Of a DNA stretch of 8,851 nt, positions 1 through 6,177 are shown piece by piece. Source of the stretch: DATDRS01 sp035291605 (GTDB lineage: Bacteria; Chloroflexota; Anaerolineae; Anaerolineales; UBA6663); assembly GCA_035291605.1 (NCBI GenBank), contig DATDRS010000017.1, positions 1 through 8,851 of the forward strand, written 5' to 3'. Position 1 is the first letter of the stretch, and the number at the start of each line of letters is the position of its first letter. Under the pieces are notes generated by a model, which was given only the letters and a program-made list of their open reading frames with translations, was not told the DNA's origin and made no database searches. Position numbers and translations under genes: made by a program.

Positions 1-141
1 CAGAATGCGCCGCTGGACGGGCTTGAGGCCATCGCGGGCGTCGGGGAGCGCGCGGGCCACGATCACGCTCATGGCGTAGTCCAGGTACGCCGTGCGCATT
101 TGATGCTCGATGTCAATCAGTTGGATCTGTCCGATTTCCAT
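1..141 (-). CDS. gyrA: DNA gyrase subunit A, N-terminal 47 codons (partial)
   Basis: GyrA is the DNA-breaking and rejoining subunit of the A2B2 gyrase that introduces negative supercoils using ATP hydrolysed by GyrB. Only the first 47 residues lie in the window; the gene continues beyond base 1. Translating the minus strand from the ATG at 141 gives a start MEIGQIQLIDIE followed by the highly conserved GyrA/ParC opening block: MRTAYLDYAMSVIVARALPD at residues 15-34, then DGLKPVQRRIL at 37-47. The start is supported by an AAAGGA ribosome-binding site 5-6 nt upstream (minus strand). The catalytic tyrosine and the quinolone-resistance region are not in the window. ParC (topoisomerase IV) begins similarly, but many bacteria of this type carry a single GyrA-type protein, so gyrA is preferred. 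A 26-codon ORF and a TATAAT box lie upstream. Confidence 0.93.
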   Translation of the reverse strand, partial: MEIGQIQLIDIEHQMRTAYLDYAMSVIVARALPDARDGLKPVQRRIL

Positions 142-167
142 ACGATCCTTTCAGTTCACCGTAAAAG

Positions 168-248
168 TCATTCTTCCAGCGCGCCGACCTCGCGGAGGTA
201 GCGTTCCAGGCGGTGTCGGCAGTAATCCTTTTTGGTCGCCTCGTCCAT
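168..248 (-). CDS. possible 26-residue leader ORF upstream of gyrA
   Basis: The minus strand from the ATG at 248 reads a short, highly charged peptide beginning MDEATKKDYCRHRLERYLRE and ending VGALEE, with a TGA 26 nt before the gyrA ATG. An in-frame TGA sits two codons upstream of the ATG, so the ORF cannot be longer from this frame. The ribosome-binding site is weak (GGA or GAG 3-11 nt upstream). It lies between a TATAAT box at 302-307 and gyrA, so it would be in the gyrA leader if that promoter is used. The product looks like one amphipathic helix rich in Arg, Glu and Lys, with no signal peptide or membrane segment. I do not recognise the sequence. It may be a chance ORF; an overlapping 36-codon ORF in another frame (151-261) is equally short. 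Confidence 0.3.
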   Translation of the reverse strand: MDEATKKDYCRHRLERYLREVGALEE

Positions 249-301
249 AGCTCAATTCCATCGCGCCGGAGGTTTCGGAAGAAGAGCAATCCCCTTCTCT
301 A

Positions 302-331
302 ATTATACCTTTGCCCTTCGTTATTCGCGAA
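302..331 (-). promoter_or_regulatory. putative promoter for the gyrA leader
   Basis: The minus strand carries a perfect TATAAT at 307-302, about 160 nt upstream of the gyrA ATG. The -35 region is poor: TTCGCG at 331-326 with an 18-nt spacer is the best match. The local sequence is AT-rich compared with the surrounding coding DNA. Transcription from here would produce a leader of roughly 155 nt containing the 26-codon ORF. The assignment rests on the -10 box and on its position between divergent genes. Confidence 0.4.
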
Positions 332-333
332 GG
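315..333. repeat. 6-bp-arm inverted repeat beside the gyrA promoter
   Basis: CCTTCG (315-320) and CGAAGG (328-333) form a perfect inverted repeat with a 7-nt spacer; it contains the smaller palindrome TTCGCGAA at 324-331. It sits where the -35 region of the leftward promoter should be, so it could be an operator or a chance hairpin. No T-run follows on either strand, so it is not an obvious terminator. Confidence 0.35.
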
Positions 334-386
334 ATTTTCGCTTCACTTTTGGCCTGTTTTTCTCAAAAATTTCGTGGTTTCTCTGT

Positions 387-415
387 TTGACGATAGGGCA
401 GGGCGGTGGTACAAA
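387..415 (+). promoter_or_regulatory. putative sigma-70-type promoter for the acylase gene
   Basis: TTGACG at 387-392 (5/6 match to the -35 consensus) is followed by a 17-nt spacer and TACAAA at 410-415 (4/6 match to the -10 consensus). The expected transcript start is near 422, giving a leader of about 65 nt before the ATG at 489. Spacing and position upstream of a gene with a strong ribosome-binding site support the call. Confidence 0.5.
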
Positions 416-488
416 CGGCGCGATTTTGTCCTTACCCCGTGCTACGTCCGAAGGCCAGGGCAGGAGGCGAGATTCTTGGAGGCGATGA

Positions 489-3035
489 ATGAAAAAATTC
501 GTTCAGTTTCTCGGCTATGTCGGCCTGTTGGCGCTGGCGCTGGCGATCCTCGTCAGCGGGGTGGGCGCTTACACCGTGACCCGCTCGTTCCCGCAGACGA
601 ACGGGACGCTGAGGGTTCCCGGCCTGGCGGAGAAAGTTGACGTTTACCGGGATGCGCACGGCGTCGCGCACATTTACGCCGACAACGTGCATGACCTGTT
701 CTTCGCACAGGGCTACGTCCACGCGCAGGAACGCTTTTATCAGATGGACTTCTGGCGGCACATCACCTCGGGGCGTTTGTCCGAGTTGTACGGCGAGGCG
801 TCGCTGGACCGGGATCGGTTCCTCCGCACGGTGGGTTGGTGGCGCGTGGCGGAGCAGGAATATAGCCTGCTTGACGCGGACAGCCGGGCTGTGCTCGACG
901 CCTATGCCGAGGGCGTCAACGCCTACATCGGCGGCCGCTCCGCCGCCGACCTGAGCCTGGAGTATTCTATCCTGGCCCTCAACGGCCTCGATTATCAGCC
1001 CGAGGCGTGGTCGCCGGTCAGTGTACTGGCCTGGGCCAAGGCGATGGCGTGGGACCTGCGCGCGAACCTGGACGAAGAGGTCAAGCGCGCCGCCCTCCTT
1101 CAGGCAGTGGGAGCGGAGAAGACCGCCGAATATATGCCGCTGTATCCCGGCGATCATCCGATCATTGTTCCGAACCTGCCCACGCTGGGCCTTAACTTCG
1201 AGTCCGTGAATGCGCGCATGGCTATGATGGACGACCTCCTCGGCGCTCGCACGGAAGGCGTCGGCTCCAATAGTTGGGTCATCGCCGGGAAGCGTACCAC
1301 CACCGGGAAGCCGCTCCTGGCTAATGACCCTCATCTGAGCATCCAGATGCCCTCGATCTGGTATGAAATCGGCGCGCACTGCCGGGCGGTCACACCGGCT
1401 TGCCCCTATGACTTCTACGGCCTCTCCTTCGCGGGCGCGCCGGGCATCATCATCGGCCACAATAACCGCATCGCCTGGGGACTGACGTTCCTCGCCTACG
1501 ACGTGCAGGACCTGTACATCGAGAAGATCAACCCGGCCAACCCGAACCAGTACGAGGTCAACGGAGAGTGGCGGGATATGACGATCGTCAACCAGACGAT
1601 CAAAGTCAAGGGCAAGATCAAACCGGATCCCGAAAACCCGGAAAAGGATTTGGGGGTGTACGACCCGGCGACGGACACGACCGCAGTGTCCCTGCCTGTC
1701 CGCTACACCCGCCACGGCCCGATCATCAACGACGTGCATGAGGAAGCCGGCAACCTATCCGGCTCAATCCATGGGGTGGAAGTCGGCCCGGGCTACGCCC
1801 TCGCGCTCCGCTGGACGGCGCTCGACGCGGGTTTCACCTACCGCGCTGTGCTCCGGTTGAATCGCGCGCAGAATTGGGAAGAGTTCCGCGCCGCGCTGAG
1901 TGAGTGGGTCGTCCCGCCGCACAACATCATCTACGCGGACGTGGACGGCAACATCGGCTATCAAGGCCCCGGCTTTACGCCCATCCGCAAGAACGGCGAC
2001 GGCCTCCTGCCGGTCCCGGGGTGGACGGATGATTACGAATGGACGGGCTTTATCCCCTACACCGAACTGCCGTATGCCTTCAACCCGCCGGAGGGCTACA
2101 TCGCCGCCGCCAACAACGCCGTCGTCGGGCCGGGCTACCCGTACCTGCTCTCGCTGGAATGGGATGCGGGCTACCGCGCCCGGCGCATCATCGACTTGAT
2201 CAATTCGGAGCCGAAGATTTCCATCGCGTACATCCAGCAGATGCAGGGAGACGACCTGAACCTGGGCGCGAAGGAAGTGCTGCCCTATTTGCTGGAGCTG
2301 TACTTCGACGATCCCAATCTCTCCGAGGCGGTTGAAGAACTCCGCGATTGGGATTATCAGATGGACCTCGCCTCGCATCCCGCCGCGATTTACATGTCCT
2401 TCTTCAACGCGCTGCTCAAGAGCACTTTCCACGACGACGTGCCCGAGGATTACCGGCCCAACGGGGGCGGGAGCAGCTGGCTCACCCTGCGCCAGATTCT
2501 GGCCGAGCCGAACAGCCGTTGGTGGGACAACACGACCACGCCGGTAGTCGAGACGCGCGACGACATTCTGCGTCAGGCTCTCGCCGACGGCTATACGGCG
2601 CTCGAAGCGCGATTGGGCGCCGACCCGGAGACGTGGACATGGGGGGCGCTGCACACGGCGACGTTTGTCAACGGGACGCTGGGCAGCACAAGCTCGCCCG
2701 CACCTATCCGCGCGTTGTTCAATCGCGGGGCATTCTCGACGCCGGGCGGCTATTCCATCGTCAACAATACCAGTTGGAACATGACGCGCGACGACGCAGA
2801 AAGGCCGGGCGACCCGTACGCCGTAGGGACATTGCCCTCGATGCGGATGATTGTTGATCTCGGCAATCTGCGCAACTCCCGCCTCACGCACACCACCGGC
2901 CAGAGCGGCCACGCCTTACATCGGCATTACATTGACATGGCCGACGACTGGCGCCTGGTCCGGCACCACCCCATGCTCTGGGAGCGGGGTGATGTGGAGA
3001 GCCAGGCCGAGACGCATTTGGCGCTGGCCCCGTAG
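489..3035 (+). CDS. penicillin acylase family protein (secreted Ntn hydrolase)
   Basis: This 848-residue protein belongs to the penicillin amidase family (peptidase family S45): Ntn hydrolases that cleave amide bonds between an acyl group and an amine, such as beta-lactams, acyl-homoserine lactones or N-acyl amino acids. Residues 8-28 form a hydrophobic signal or anchor after MKK, so the enzyme acts outside the membrane. The alpha-chain region (about 30-259) has the family blocks RDAHGVAHIYA and FAQGYVHAQERFYQMD. Autocleavage is expected before Ser260 in VGSNSW, which becomes the nucleophile of the beta chain. Further landmarks are ANDPH (278-282), GHNNRIAWGLTF, Asn542-Asn543, the Arg cluster at 563-566 and a C-terminal GQSG...HYIDMADDW block. 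Cys298 and Cys305 in an insert could form a disulphide. GGAGG lies 6 nt before the chosen ATG. Length is normal for the family. The substrate cannot be told from sequence. A substrate-binding lipoprotein gene follows on the same strand. Confidence 0.93.
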   Translation: MKKFVQFLGYVGLLALALAILVSGVGAYTVTRSFPQTNGTLRVPGLAEKVDVYRDAHGVAHIYADNVHDLFFAQGYVHAQERFYQMDFWRHITSGRLSELYGEASLDRDRFLRTVGWWRVAEQEYSLLDADSRAVLDAYAEGVNAYIGGRSAADLSLEYSILALNGLDYQPEAWSPVSVLAWAKAMAWDLRANLDEEVKRAALLQAVGAEKTAEYMPLYPGDHPIIVPNLPTLGLNFESVNARMAMMDDLLGARTEGVGSNSWVIAGKRTTTGKPLLANDPHLSIQMPSIWYEIGAHCRAVTPACPYDFYGLSFAGAPGIIIGHNNRIAWGLTFLAYDVQDLYIEKINPANPNQYEVNGEWRDMTIVNQTIKVKGKIKPDPENPEKDLGVYDPATDTTAVSLPVRYTRHGPIINDVHEEAGNLSGSIHGVEVGPGYALALRWTALDAGFTYRAVLRLNRAQNWEEFRAALSEWVVPPHNIIYADVDGNIGYQGPGFTPIRKNGDGLLPVPGWTDDYEWTGFIPYTELPYAFNPPEGYIAAANNAVVGPGYPYLLSLEWDAGYRARRIIDLINSEPKISIAYIQQMQGDDLNLGAKEVLPYLLELYFDDPNLSEAVEELRDWDYQMDLASHPAAIYMSFFNALLKSTFHDDVPEDYRPNGGGSSWLTLRQILAEPNSRWWDNTTTPVVETRDDILRQALADGYTALEARLGADPETWTWGALHTATFVNGTLGSTSSPAPIRALFNRGAFSTPGGYSIVNNTSWNMTRDDAERPGDPYAVGTLPSMRMIVDLGNLRNSRLTHTTGQSGHALHRHYIDMADDWRLVRHHPMLWERGDVESQAETHLALAP

Positions 3036-3036
3036 C

Positions 3037-3092
3037 GGGTGACGGGTGACACGTGACCAGTGGCGAGTGACGGATGACGGGAGGCGGGTGAC
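3037..3092 (+). repeat. tract of eight degenerate 7-nt repeats (consensus GGGTGAC)
   Basis: Immediately after the acylase TAG, the sequence divides into eight consecutive 7-mers with no gaps. Position 7 is C and position 5 is G in all eight units; position 4 is T in seven; position 6 is A in six. Three units are exactly GGGTGAC, and others are ACGTGAC, GAGTGAC and GGATGAC. The tract fills the gap between the acylase and the lipoprotein gene and supplies the GGGAGG and GTG that probably start the latter. A related tract lies at 7981-8029. Confidence 0.8.
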
Positions 3093-5013
3093 GCGGTATG
3101 TGTTGCTCGCCACCCCTTATCTCTCTTGGCTCCTGCTGGTTGCCTGCGCCTCTCTGCCTCCCTCTTCCACACCTATACCCGCACACTCCCCAACTCCCAT
3201 ACCCACACACTTCCCTACTCCTGCTTCCCCGCTCCTCCGCGCCCCTGCCTCATCTCAAATCCCTTCTGCCCCTCAGACCCTCACCGTCTGCCTCGCCGAT
3301 GAGCCGCAGTCTCTCTACCTCTACGCCCGTCCCGAAGCCGGGCGCGAGCACATCCTCGCCGCGCTTTACGACGGGCCGATTGACGCGCGTGATTATCAAC
3401 ATCAGCCTGTCCTGCTGACTAAACTGCCGAGCGTGGCCGACGGCGATGCGATCGTCAATATGGTGACCGTGCTCCCGGGAGAGACAGTCGTGGATTCGCT
3501 GGGGCGAGTAGTCACGCTGGCAGCCGGTGTGGCGATCAATCAGTTAGACGGCGCGACGATCACCTACGGTGGTGAAGGCGCGCTGTCCGCGCCGCAGATG
3601 ACCGTTACCTTTCGCTTGAAACCCGGCGTGTTGTGGAGCGACGGCCAGCCGCTCACCGCCGCCGACTCGATCTTCTCGTTTGAGGTGAGCCAAAGCCACG
3701 ACGCATACAACCCGCGCCGTGACTTGAATGAACGCACCGCCTCGTACCATGCGCTCGATGCGGCGACGGCCGTGTGGACGGGACTGCCGGGTTACATTGA
3801 CCCGCTGTACTTCACACACTTCTGGACGCCACTGCCGCAGCACGTGTATGCCGGGATAACGCCCGCCGAGATCGGCGACAGCGAGGGCGCGAACCGCGAC
3901 CCGGTAGGGTGGGGGGCTTTTGTTTTGAAAGAGTGGGTGAGGGGGGATCACCTGACCTTTGAGCGCAACCCCAACTACTTCCGCGCCGCCGAGGGCTTAC
4001 CCCGGCTTGACCGCGTGACTTACCGCATCGGCCCGGCCGATCCAACTGCACTGCTGGCCGACTTGCAGACCGGGGTATGCGACCTGGTCCCGCAGAACCC
4101 GGCGTTGGACGCGAGCGCCGACATGCTCATCCGGGCGGGCGACACAACCGCCGCGGGGGACGTCCGGGTGCAACTCGTCAGCGACAACACGCTGACGCAT
4201 CTGGATTTTGGGATCACGCCGGCAGAGGATTACAAGCGTGCGGTTGGGAATGACTTTTTCCAGGATGCGCGCGCGCGGCAGGCATTTGCCTACTGCCTCG
4301 ACCGCGAGGGATTGGCGCGGCTGATCGGCCCCTCGTCCCACCGACGTGGAGAGCCGCCCGCAACCTACCTGCCGGCTTCTCATCCGCTCCGCGCTCCGGA
4401 GGCGGCTCCGTTGCCGTTTGAGCCTGCGCGTGGACGCGCCTTGCTCGCCGAACTCGGCTGGTGGGACGCCGACGGGGATGGCGTTCTGGATAAAGACAGC
4501 GCGCGCTTGAGGCTGACGCTGGCAGGCAACGGGGGAGGAGAAGAACTCTGGGAGGCGATCCAGCGCCAGTGGAAGATGAACTGCGGAATCGAAGTTGAAG
4601 CGCATCAGCTCACACGCGGCGAGTCGGAGGGCGACTGGCCGGACGGCGTGATTTTTGGCCGCCGATTTGATCTGGCGGTTTTCGGCTGGAGGGTGGGGAG
4701 TACGCCGCCGTGCGAGTTATTCACCACGGCCCAGATACCGGACGACGACAATCCGGGGGGCGCGAACAACTTAGGATACAGCAACGTCGCATTTGACGCG
4801 GCCTGCCGCCGGGGGCTGCTCACGCTCGACCCGGCGCGGGCGGCGCCGTTTCACGCCGAGGCGCAGCGCCTCTTTGCGCGCGACCTGCCGATGCTGCCGC
4901 TGTTCTTCGGAGTCAAAATCGCCGCTGCGCGGAGACAGGTCCTCGGGTTTGTCCTCGATGCCACCTCGCCGACCGAGTTATGGAATATCGAGGCGTTGAC
5001 GGTTGAGCCATGA
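3088..5013 (+). CDS. ABC transporter substrate-binding lipoprotein, family 5 (peptide/nickel type)
   Basis: This is an extracytoplasmic solute-binding protein of the OppA/DppA/NikA family, which captures oligopeptides or related solutes for an ABC importer. From GTG 3088 it has 641 residues: Arg3, a hydrophobic stretch, then a lipobox LVAC with the lipid-modified Cys20. A Pro/Ser/Thr-rich linker follows (about 21-65), then the binding domain from TLTVCLADEPQSLYLY to the end. Family features include the block GVLWSDGQPLTAADSIFSFE, FERNPNYF and DARARQAFAYCLDREGL. DADGDGVLDKD at 460-470 looks like a Ca-binding loop, often seen in these proteins. The start is uncertain: GTG at 3046, 3067, 3088 and 3100 and TTG at 3103 are all in frame. 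GTG 3088 follows GGGAGG by only 3 nt but gives an ideal signal peptide; 3046 lies inside the repeat tract. No permease or ATPase gene is in the window, so it may serve a transporter encoded elsewhere. It is probably cotranscribed with the acylase. Confidence 0.9.
   Translation: MTRYVLLATPYLSWLLLVACASLPPSSTPIPAHSPTPIPTHFPTPASPLLRAPASSQIPSAPQTLTVCLADEPQSLYLYARPEAGREHILAALYDGPIDARDYQHQPVLLTKLPSVADGDAIVNMVTVLPGETVVDSLGRVVTLAAGVAINQLDGATITYGGEGALSAPQMTVTFRLKPGVLWSDGQPLTAADSIFSFEVSQSHDAYNPRRDLNERTASYHALDAATAVWTGLPGYIDPLYFTHFWTPLPQHVYAGITPAEIGDSEGANRDPVGWGAFVLKEWVRGDHLTFERNPNYFRAAEGLPRLDRVTYRIGPADPTALLADLQTGVCDLVPQNPALDASADMLIRAGDTTAAGDVRVQLVSDNTLTHLDFGITPAEDYKRAVGNDFFQDARARQAFAYCLDREGLARLIGPSSHRRGEPPATYLPASHPLRAPEAAPLPFEPARGRALLAELGWWDADGDGVLDKDSARLRLTLAGNGGGEELWEAIQRQWKMNCGIEVEAHQLTRGESEGDWPDGVIFGRRFDLAVFGWRVGSTPPCELFTTAQIPDDDNPGGANNLGYSNVAFDAACRRGLLTLDPARAAPFHAEAQRLFARDLPMLPLFFGVKIAAARRQVLGFVLDATSPTELWNIEALTVEP
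3173..3221 (+). repeat. 24-nt tandem repeat coding an 8-residue Pro-rich linker unit
   Basis: Two 25-nt segments, 3173-3197 and 3197-3221, match at 21 of 25 positions with a period of 24 nt. They encode TPIPAHSP then TPIPTHFP, followed by a partial unit TPAS. The repeat lies in the flexible linker between the lipid anchor and the binding domain of the solute-binding protein. The surrounding 3110-3260 is strongly pyrimidine-rich on this strand. Confidence 0.7.
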
Positions 5014-5017
5014 GCGG

Positions 5018-5030
5018 AGCCGCGGGCTTT
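5018..5030 (+). terminator. weak hairpin after the lipoprotein gene
   Basis: AGCC-GCG-GGCT (5018-5028) followed by TT lies 5 nt after the lipoprotein stop codon. The stem is only 4 bp and the T-run is short, so terminator function is doubtful. Its position in the 36-nt gap between convergent genes is the main argument for it. Confidence 0.2.
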
Positions 5031-5038
5031 GAGCGTGG

Positions 5039-5053
5039 TTGAGACGTTCTCAA
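5039..5053. repeat. inverted repeat between convergent genes
   Basis: TTGAGA (5039-5044) and TCTCAA (5048-5053) form a perfect 6-bp stem with a CGT loop. It overlaps the TGA of the leftward 73-residue gene and lies 25 nt past the rightward stop codon. A bidirectional terminator is possible, but neither strand has a clear T-run after the stem. Confidence 0.35.
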
Positions 5054-5271
5054 AACGGCAAAGCAACCCGCTCGAAGACGAGCAGAGCGGCGCACCCCAG
5101 CACGGTCACGTTCAGGAAAAGCATGAGGGCAAGAATGAACCGTTGCTGCGGTGTGAGGCTGCGGATCAGGTCCAGGCCCTGAGATTGGAAGGCCGAAGAG
5201 GCTGGACCCGAAGAAACGCTCTCATCGTAAGCGGGGCTTTCCATGCTTTGCTGTCGCAGGTTGTCGAACAT
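5050..5271 (-). CDS. small single-TM membrane protein, unknown function
   Basis: A 73-residue protein with a polar, Ser/Glu-rich N-terminal half (1-40) and one hydrophobic segment at about 45-66 (FILALMLFLNVTVLGCAALL), ending ERVALPF. The layout suggests a cytoplasmic tail and a C-terminal membrane anchor with only a few residues beyond it. TPQQR just before the membrane segment looks like a helix cap with a positive charge. The ATG at 5271 is preceded by GGAGG with 7-nt spacing, a strong ribosome-binding site that argues for a real gene. It starts 42 nt after the biotin ligase stop codon on the same strand, so the two are probably one operon. I do not recognise a named family. Nothing in the sequence reveals its partner or role. 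Confidence 0.7.
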   Translation of the reverse strand: MFDNLRQQSMESPAYDESVSSGPASSAFQSQGLDLIRSLTPQQRFILALMLFLNVTVLGCAALLVFERVALPF

Positions 5272-5313
5272 AGTCAGGCCTCCACAGTGGCAAAATACGG
5301 CGTGAGCGGCGGA

Positions 5314-6090
5314 TCACACAGGCCGCAGATGGACATCTCCAGCAAACAGGCGCAGGCTTTCGCCCGAATCCAGCCGGAGGATGAGCGTCCCGTCGGGGAT
5401 CACGTTCTCCGCGCGGCCCCGGTGTTCCCCGCTGGCGGTGCGCACCAGGATCGGTTCGTTCATCAACGTCAGCCGCGTGCGCCAGTCACGATACAGTTCC
5501 TCCTCCATCACCGAAGCATAGCGAGCCTCCAGGCCAGCGATGATCGCGCGGAGCAGGCGCAGGCGGTCCACCTCGGCCCCCGCTTCGGCCTGCAAGCTGG
5601 TGGCGGGGAAATCTACTTCGAGCGGAGAGGGCGCAAAACTCACATTCATCCCCAGGCCAAGCACGGCGTAACTTAGCCGGTCGCCCTGCAGCGCGGTTTC
5701 GAGCAAGATCCCAGCGACCTTCTTGCGGGAGATCAGCACGTCGTTGGGCCATTTGAGCGTCGCGCCTAGAGCGGTGGTCTGCTCAATCGCTTCACAGGCT
5801 GCCAGCCCGGCCAGCATGATAAAGCGCGCGGCGTGCTGCGCCGGAAGATGGCTGGGGCGCAAGACTAGGCTGAAGGCCAGCGCCGTCCCTGGCGGGGTGA
5901 TCCATTGACGTCCCGCGCGGCCTCGCCCGGCGGTCTGCTCCTCGGCGACGACCAGCAGCCCCTCCGGCGCTCCTGCCTCGGCCAGCTGCCAGGCCTCGGC
6001 GTTGGTCGAACCGATCCGTTGGTACAGATGGATGGGGCGAGCGAGGCGCAGTCCGCTGAGGCCGTGCAGGAGTTCCGAAGCATGGAACAT
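5314..6090 (-). CDS. birA: biotin--[acetyl-CoA-carboxylase] ligase, monofunctional
   Basis: The enzyme activates biotin to biotinyl-AMP and attaches it to the lysine of biotin carboxyl carrier domains, as in acetyl-CoA carboxylase. The 258-residue product has the complete catalytic domain: GSTNAEAW (27-34), the biotinyl-AMP loop GRGRAGRQW (55-63), KWPNDVL (113-119), KKVAGILLE (123-131) and GLGMNV (145-150). A small SH3-like C-terminal domain follows (about 210-258, RTASGEHRGRAENV onward). There is no N-terminal helix-turn-helix domain, so it is a group I ligase and not the DNA-binding repressor type. The start at 6090 is chosen because the family homology begins there; the open frame extends to 6795, but the extra part is antisense to the HIT gene and resembles nothing. 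There is no good ribosome-binding site; a -10 box 7 nt before the ATG suggests a leaderless mRNA. Confidence 0.93.
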   Translation of the reverse strand: MFHASELLHGLSGLRLARPIHLYQRIGSTNAEAWQLAEAGAPEGLLVVAEEQTAGRGRAGRQWITPPGTALAFSLVLRPSHLPAQHAARFIMLAGLAACEAIEQTTALGATLKWPNDVLISRKKVAGILLETALQGDRLSYAVLGLGMNVSFAPSPLEVDFPATSLQAEAGAEVDRLRLLRAIIAGLEARYASVMEEELYRDWRTRLTLMNEPILVRTASGEHRGRAENVIPDGTLILRLDSGESLRLFAGDVHLRPV

Positions 6091-6097
6091 GATGCGT

Positions 6098-6125
6098 ATT
6101 GTACCCTGTTTTGTCGCCGTGCCAA
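6098..6125 (-). promoter_or_regulatory. putative birA promoter giving a leaderless mRNA
   Basis: On the minus strand, TTGGCA (6125-6120, 5/6 match) is followed by a 16-nt spacer and TACAAT (6103-6098, 5/6 match). Only 7 nt separate the -10 box from the birA ATG at 6090, so transcription should begin at or within a base or two of the start codon. That fits the absence of a Shine-Dalgarno sequence. The site overlaps the rightward HIT promoter. Confidence 0.6.
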
Positions 6126-6138
6126 TGTCTGGTAAAAT
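6111..6138 (+). promoter_or_regulatory. putative promoter for the HIT gene
   Basis: TTGTCG (6111-6116, 4/6 match) with a 16-nt spacer and TAAAAT (6133-6138, 5/6 match). The transcript start would fall near 6145, at the left edge of a 14-nt palindrome, leaving a leader of about 33 nt before the preferred ATG at 6178. It overlaps the leftward birA promoter by 15 nt, so the two polymerases cannot bind together. Confidence 0.5.
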
Positions 6139-6144
6139 CGCATC

Positions 6145-6158
6145 TGCCGCATGCGGCA
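6145..6158. repeat. 14-nt perfect palindrome at the HIT transcription start
   Basis: TGCCGCATGCGGCA equals its own reverse complement. It lies 6 nt downstream of the TAAAAT box, about where RNA synthesis should begin, and contains an in-frame ATG (6151) that would be an alternative HIT start. A dimeric repressor operator is one reading; a chance GC-rich palindrome is the other. Confidence 0.5.
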
Positions 6159-6177
6159 ACGGTCTTCGAGGCAACTG

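Noticed and set aside
151..261. 36-codon minus-strand ORF overlapping the 26-codon leader ORF
   Set aside because: It has no ribosome-binding site, is rich in Pro, Gly and Arg like a random GC-rich frame, and its stop lies 9 nt from the gyrA start; it may be chance.
432..1739. 435-codon minus-strand open frame across the acylase gene
   Set aside because: It is antisense to well-conserved acylase motifs, is rich in Arg, Val and His as expected for a mirror frame in GC-rich DNA, and shows no recognisable domain.
1764..2912. 382-codon minus-strand open frame across the acylase gene
   Set aside because: Mirror-frame artefact for the same reasons; no signal, motif or credible start.
5029..5676. 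215-codon plus-strand open frame over the small membrane protein and birA
   Set aside because: It is antisense to two better-supported genes and resembles no protein family.
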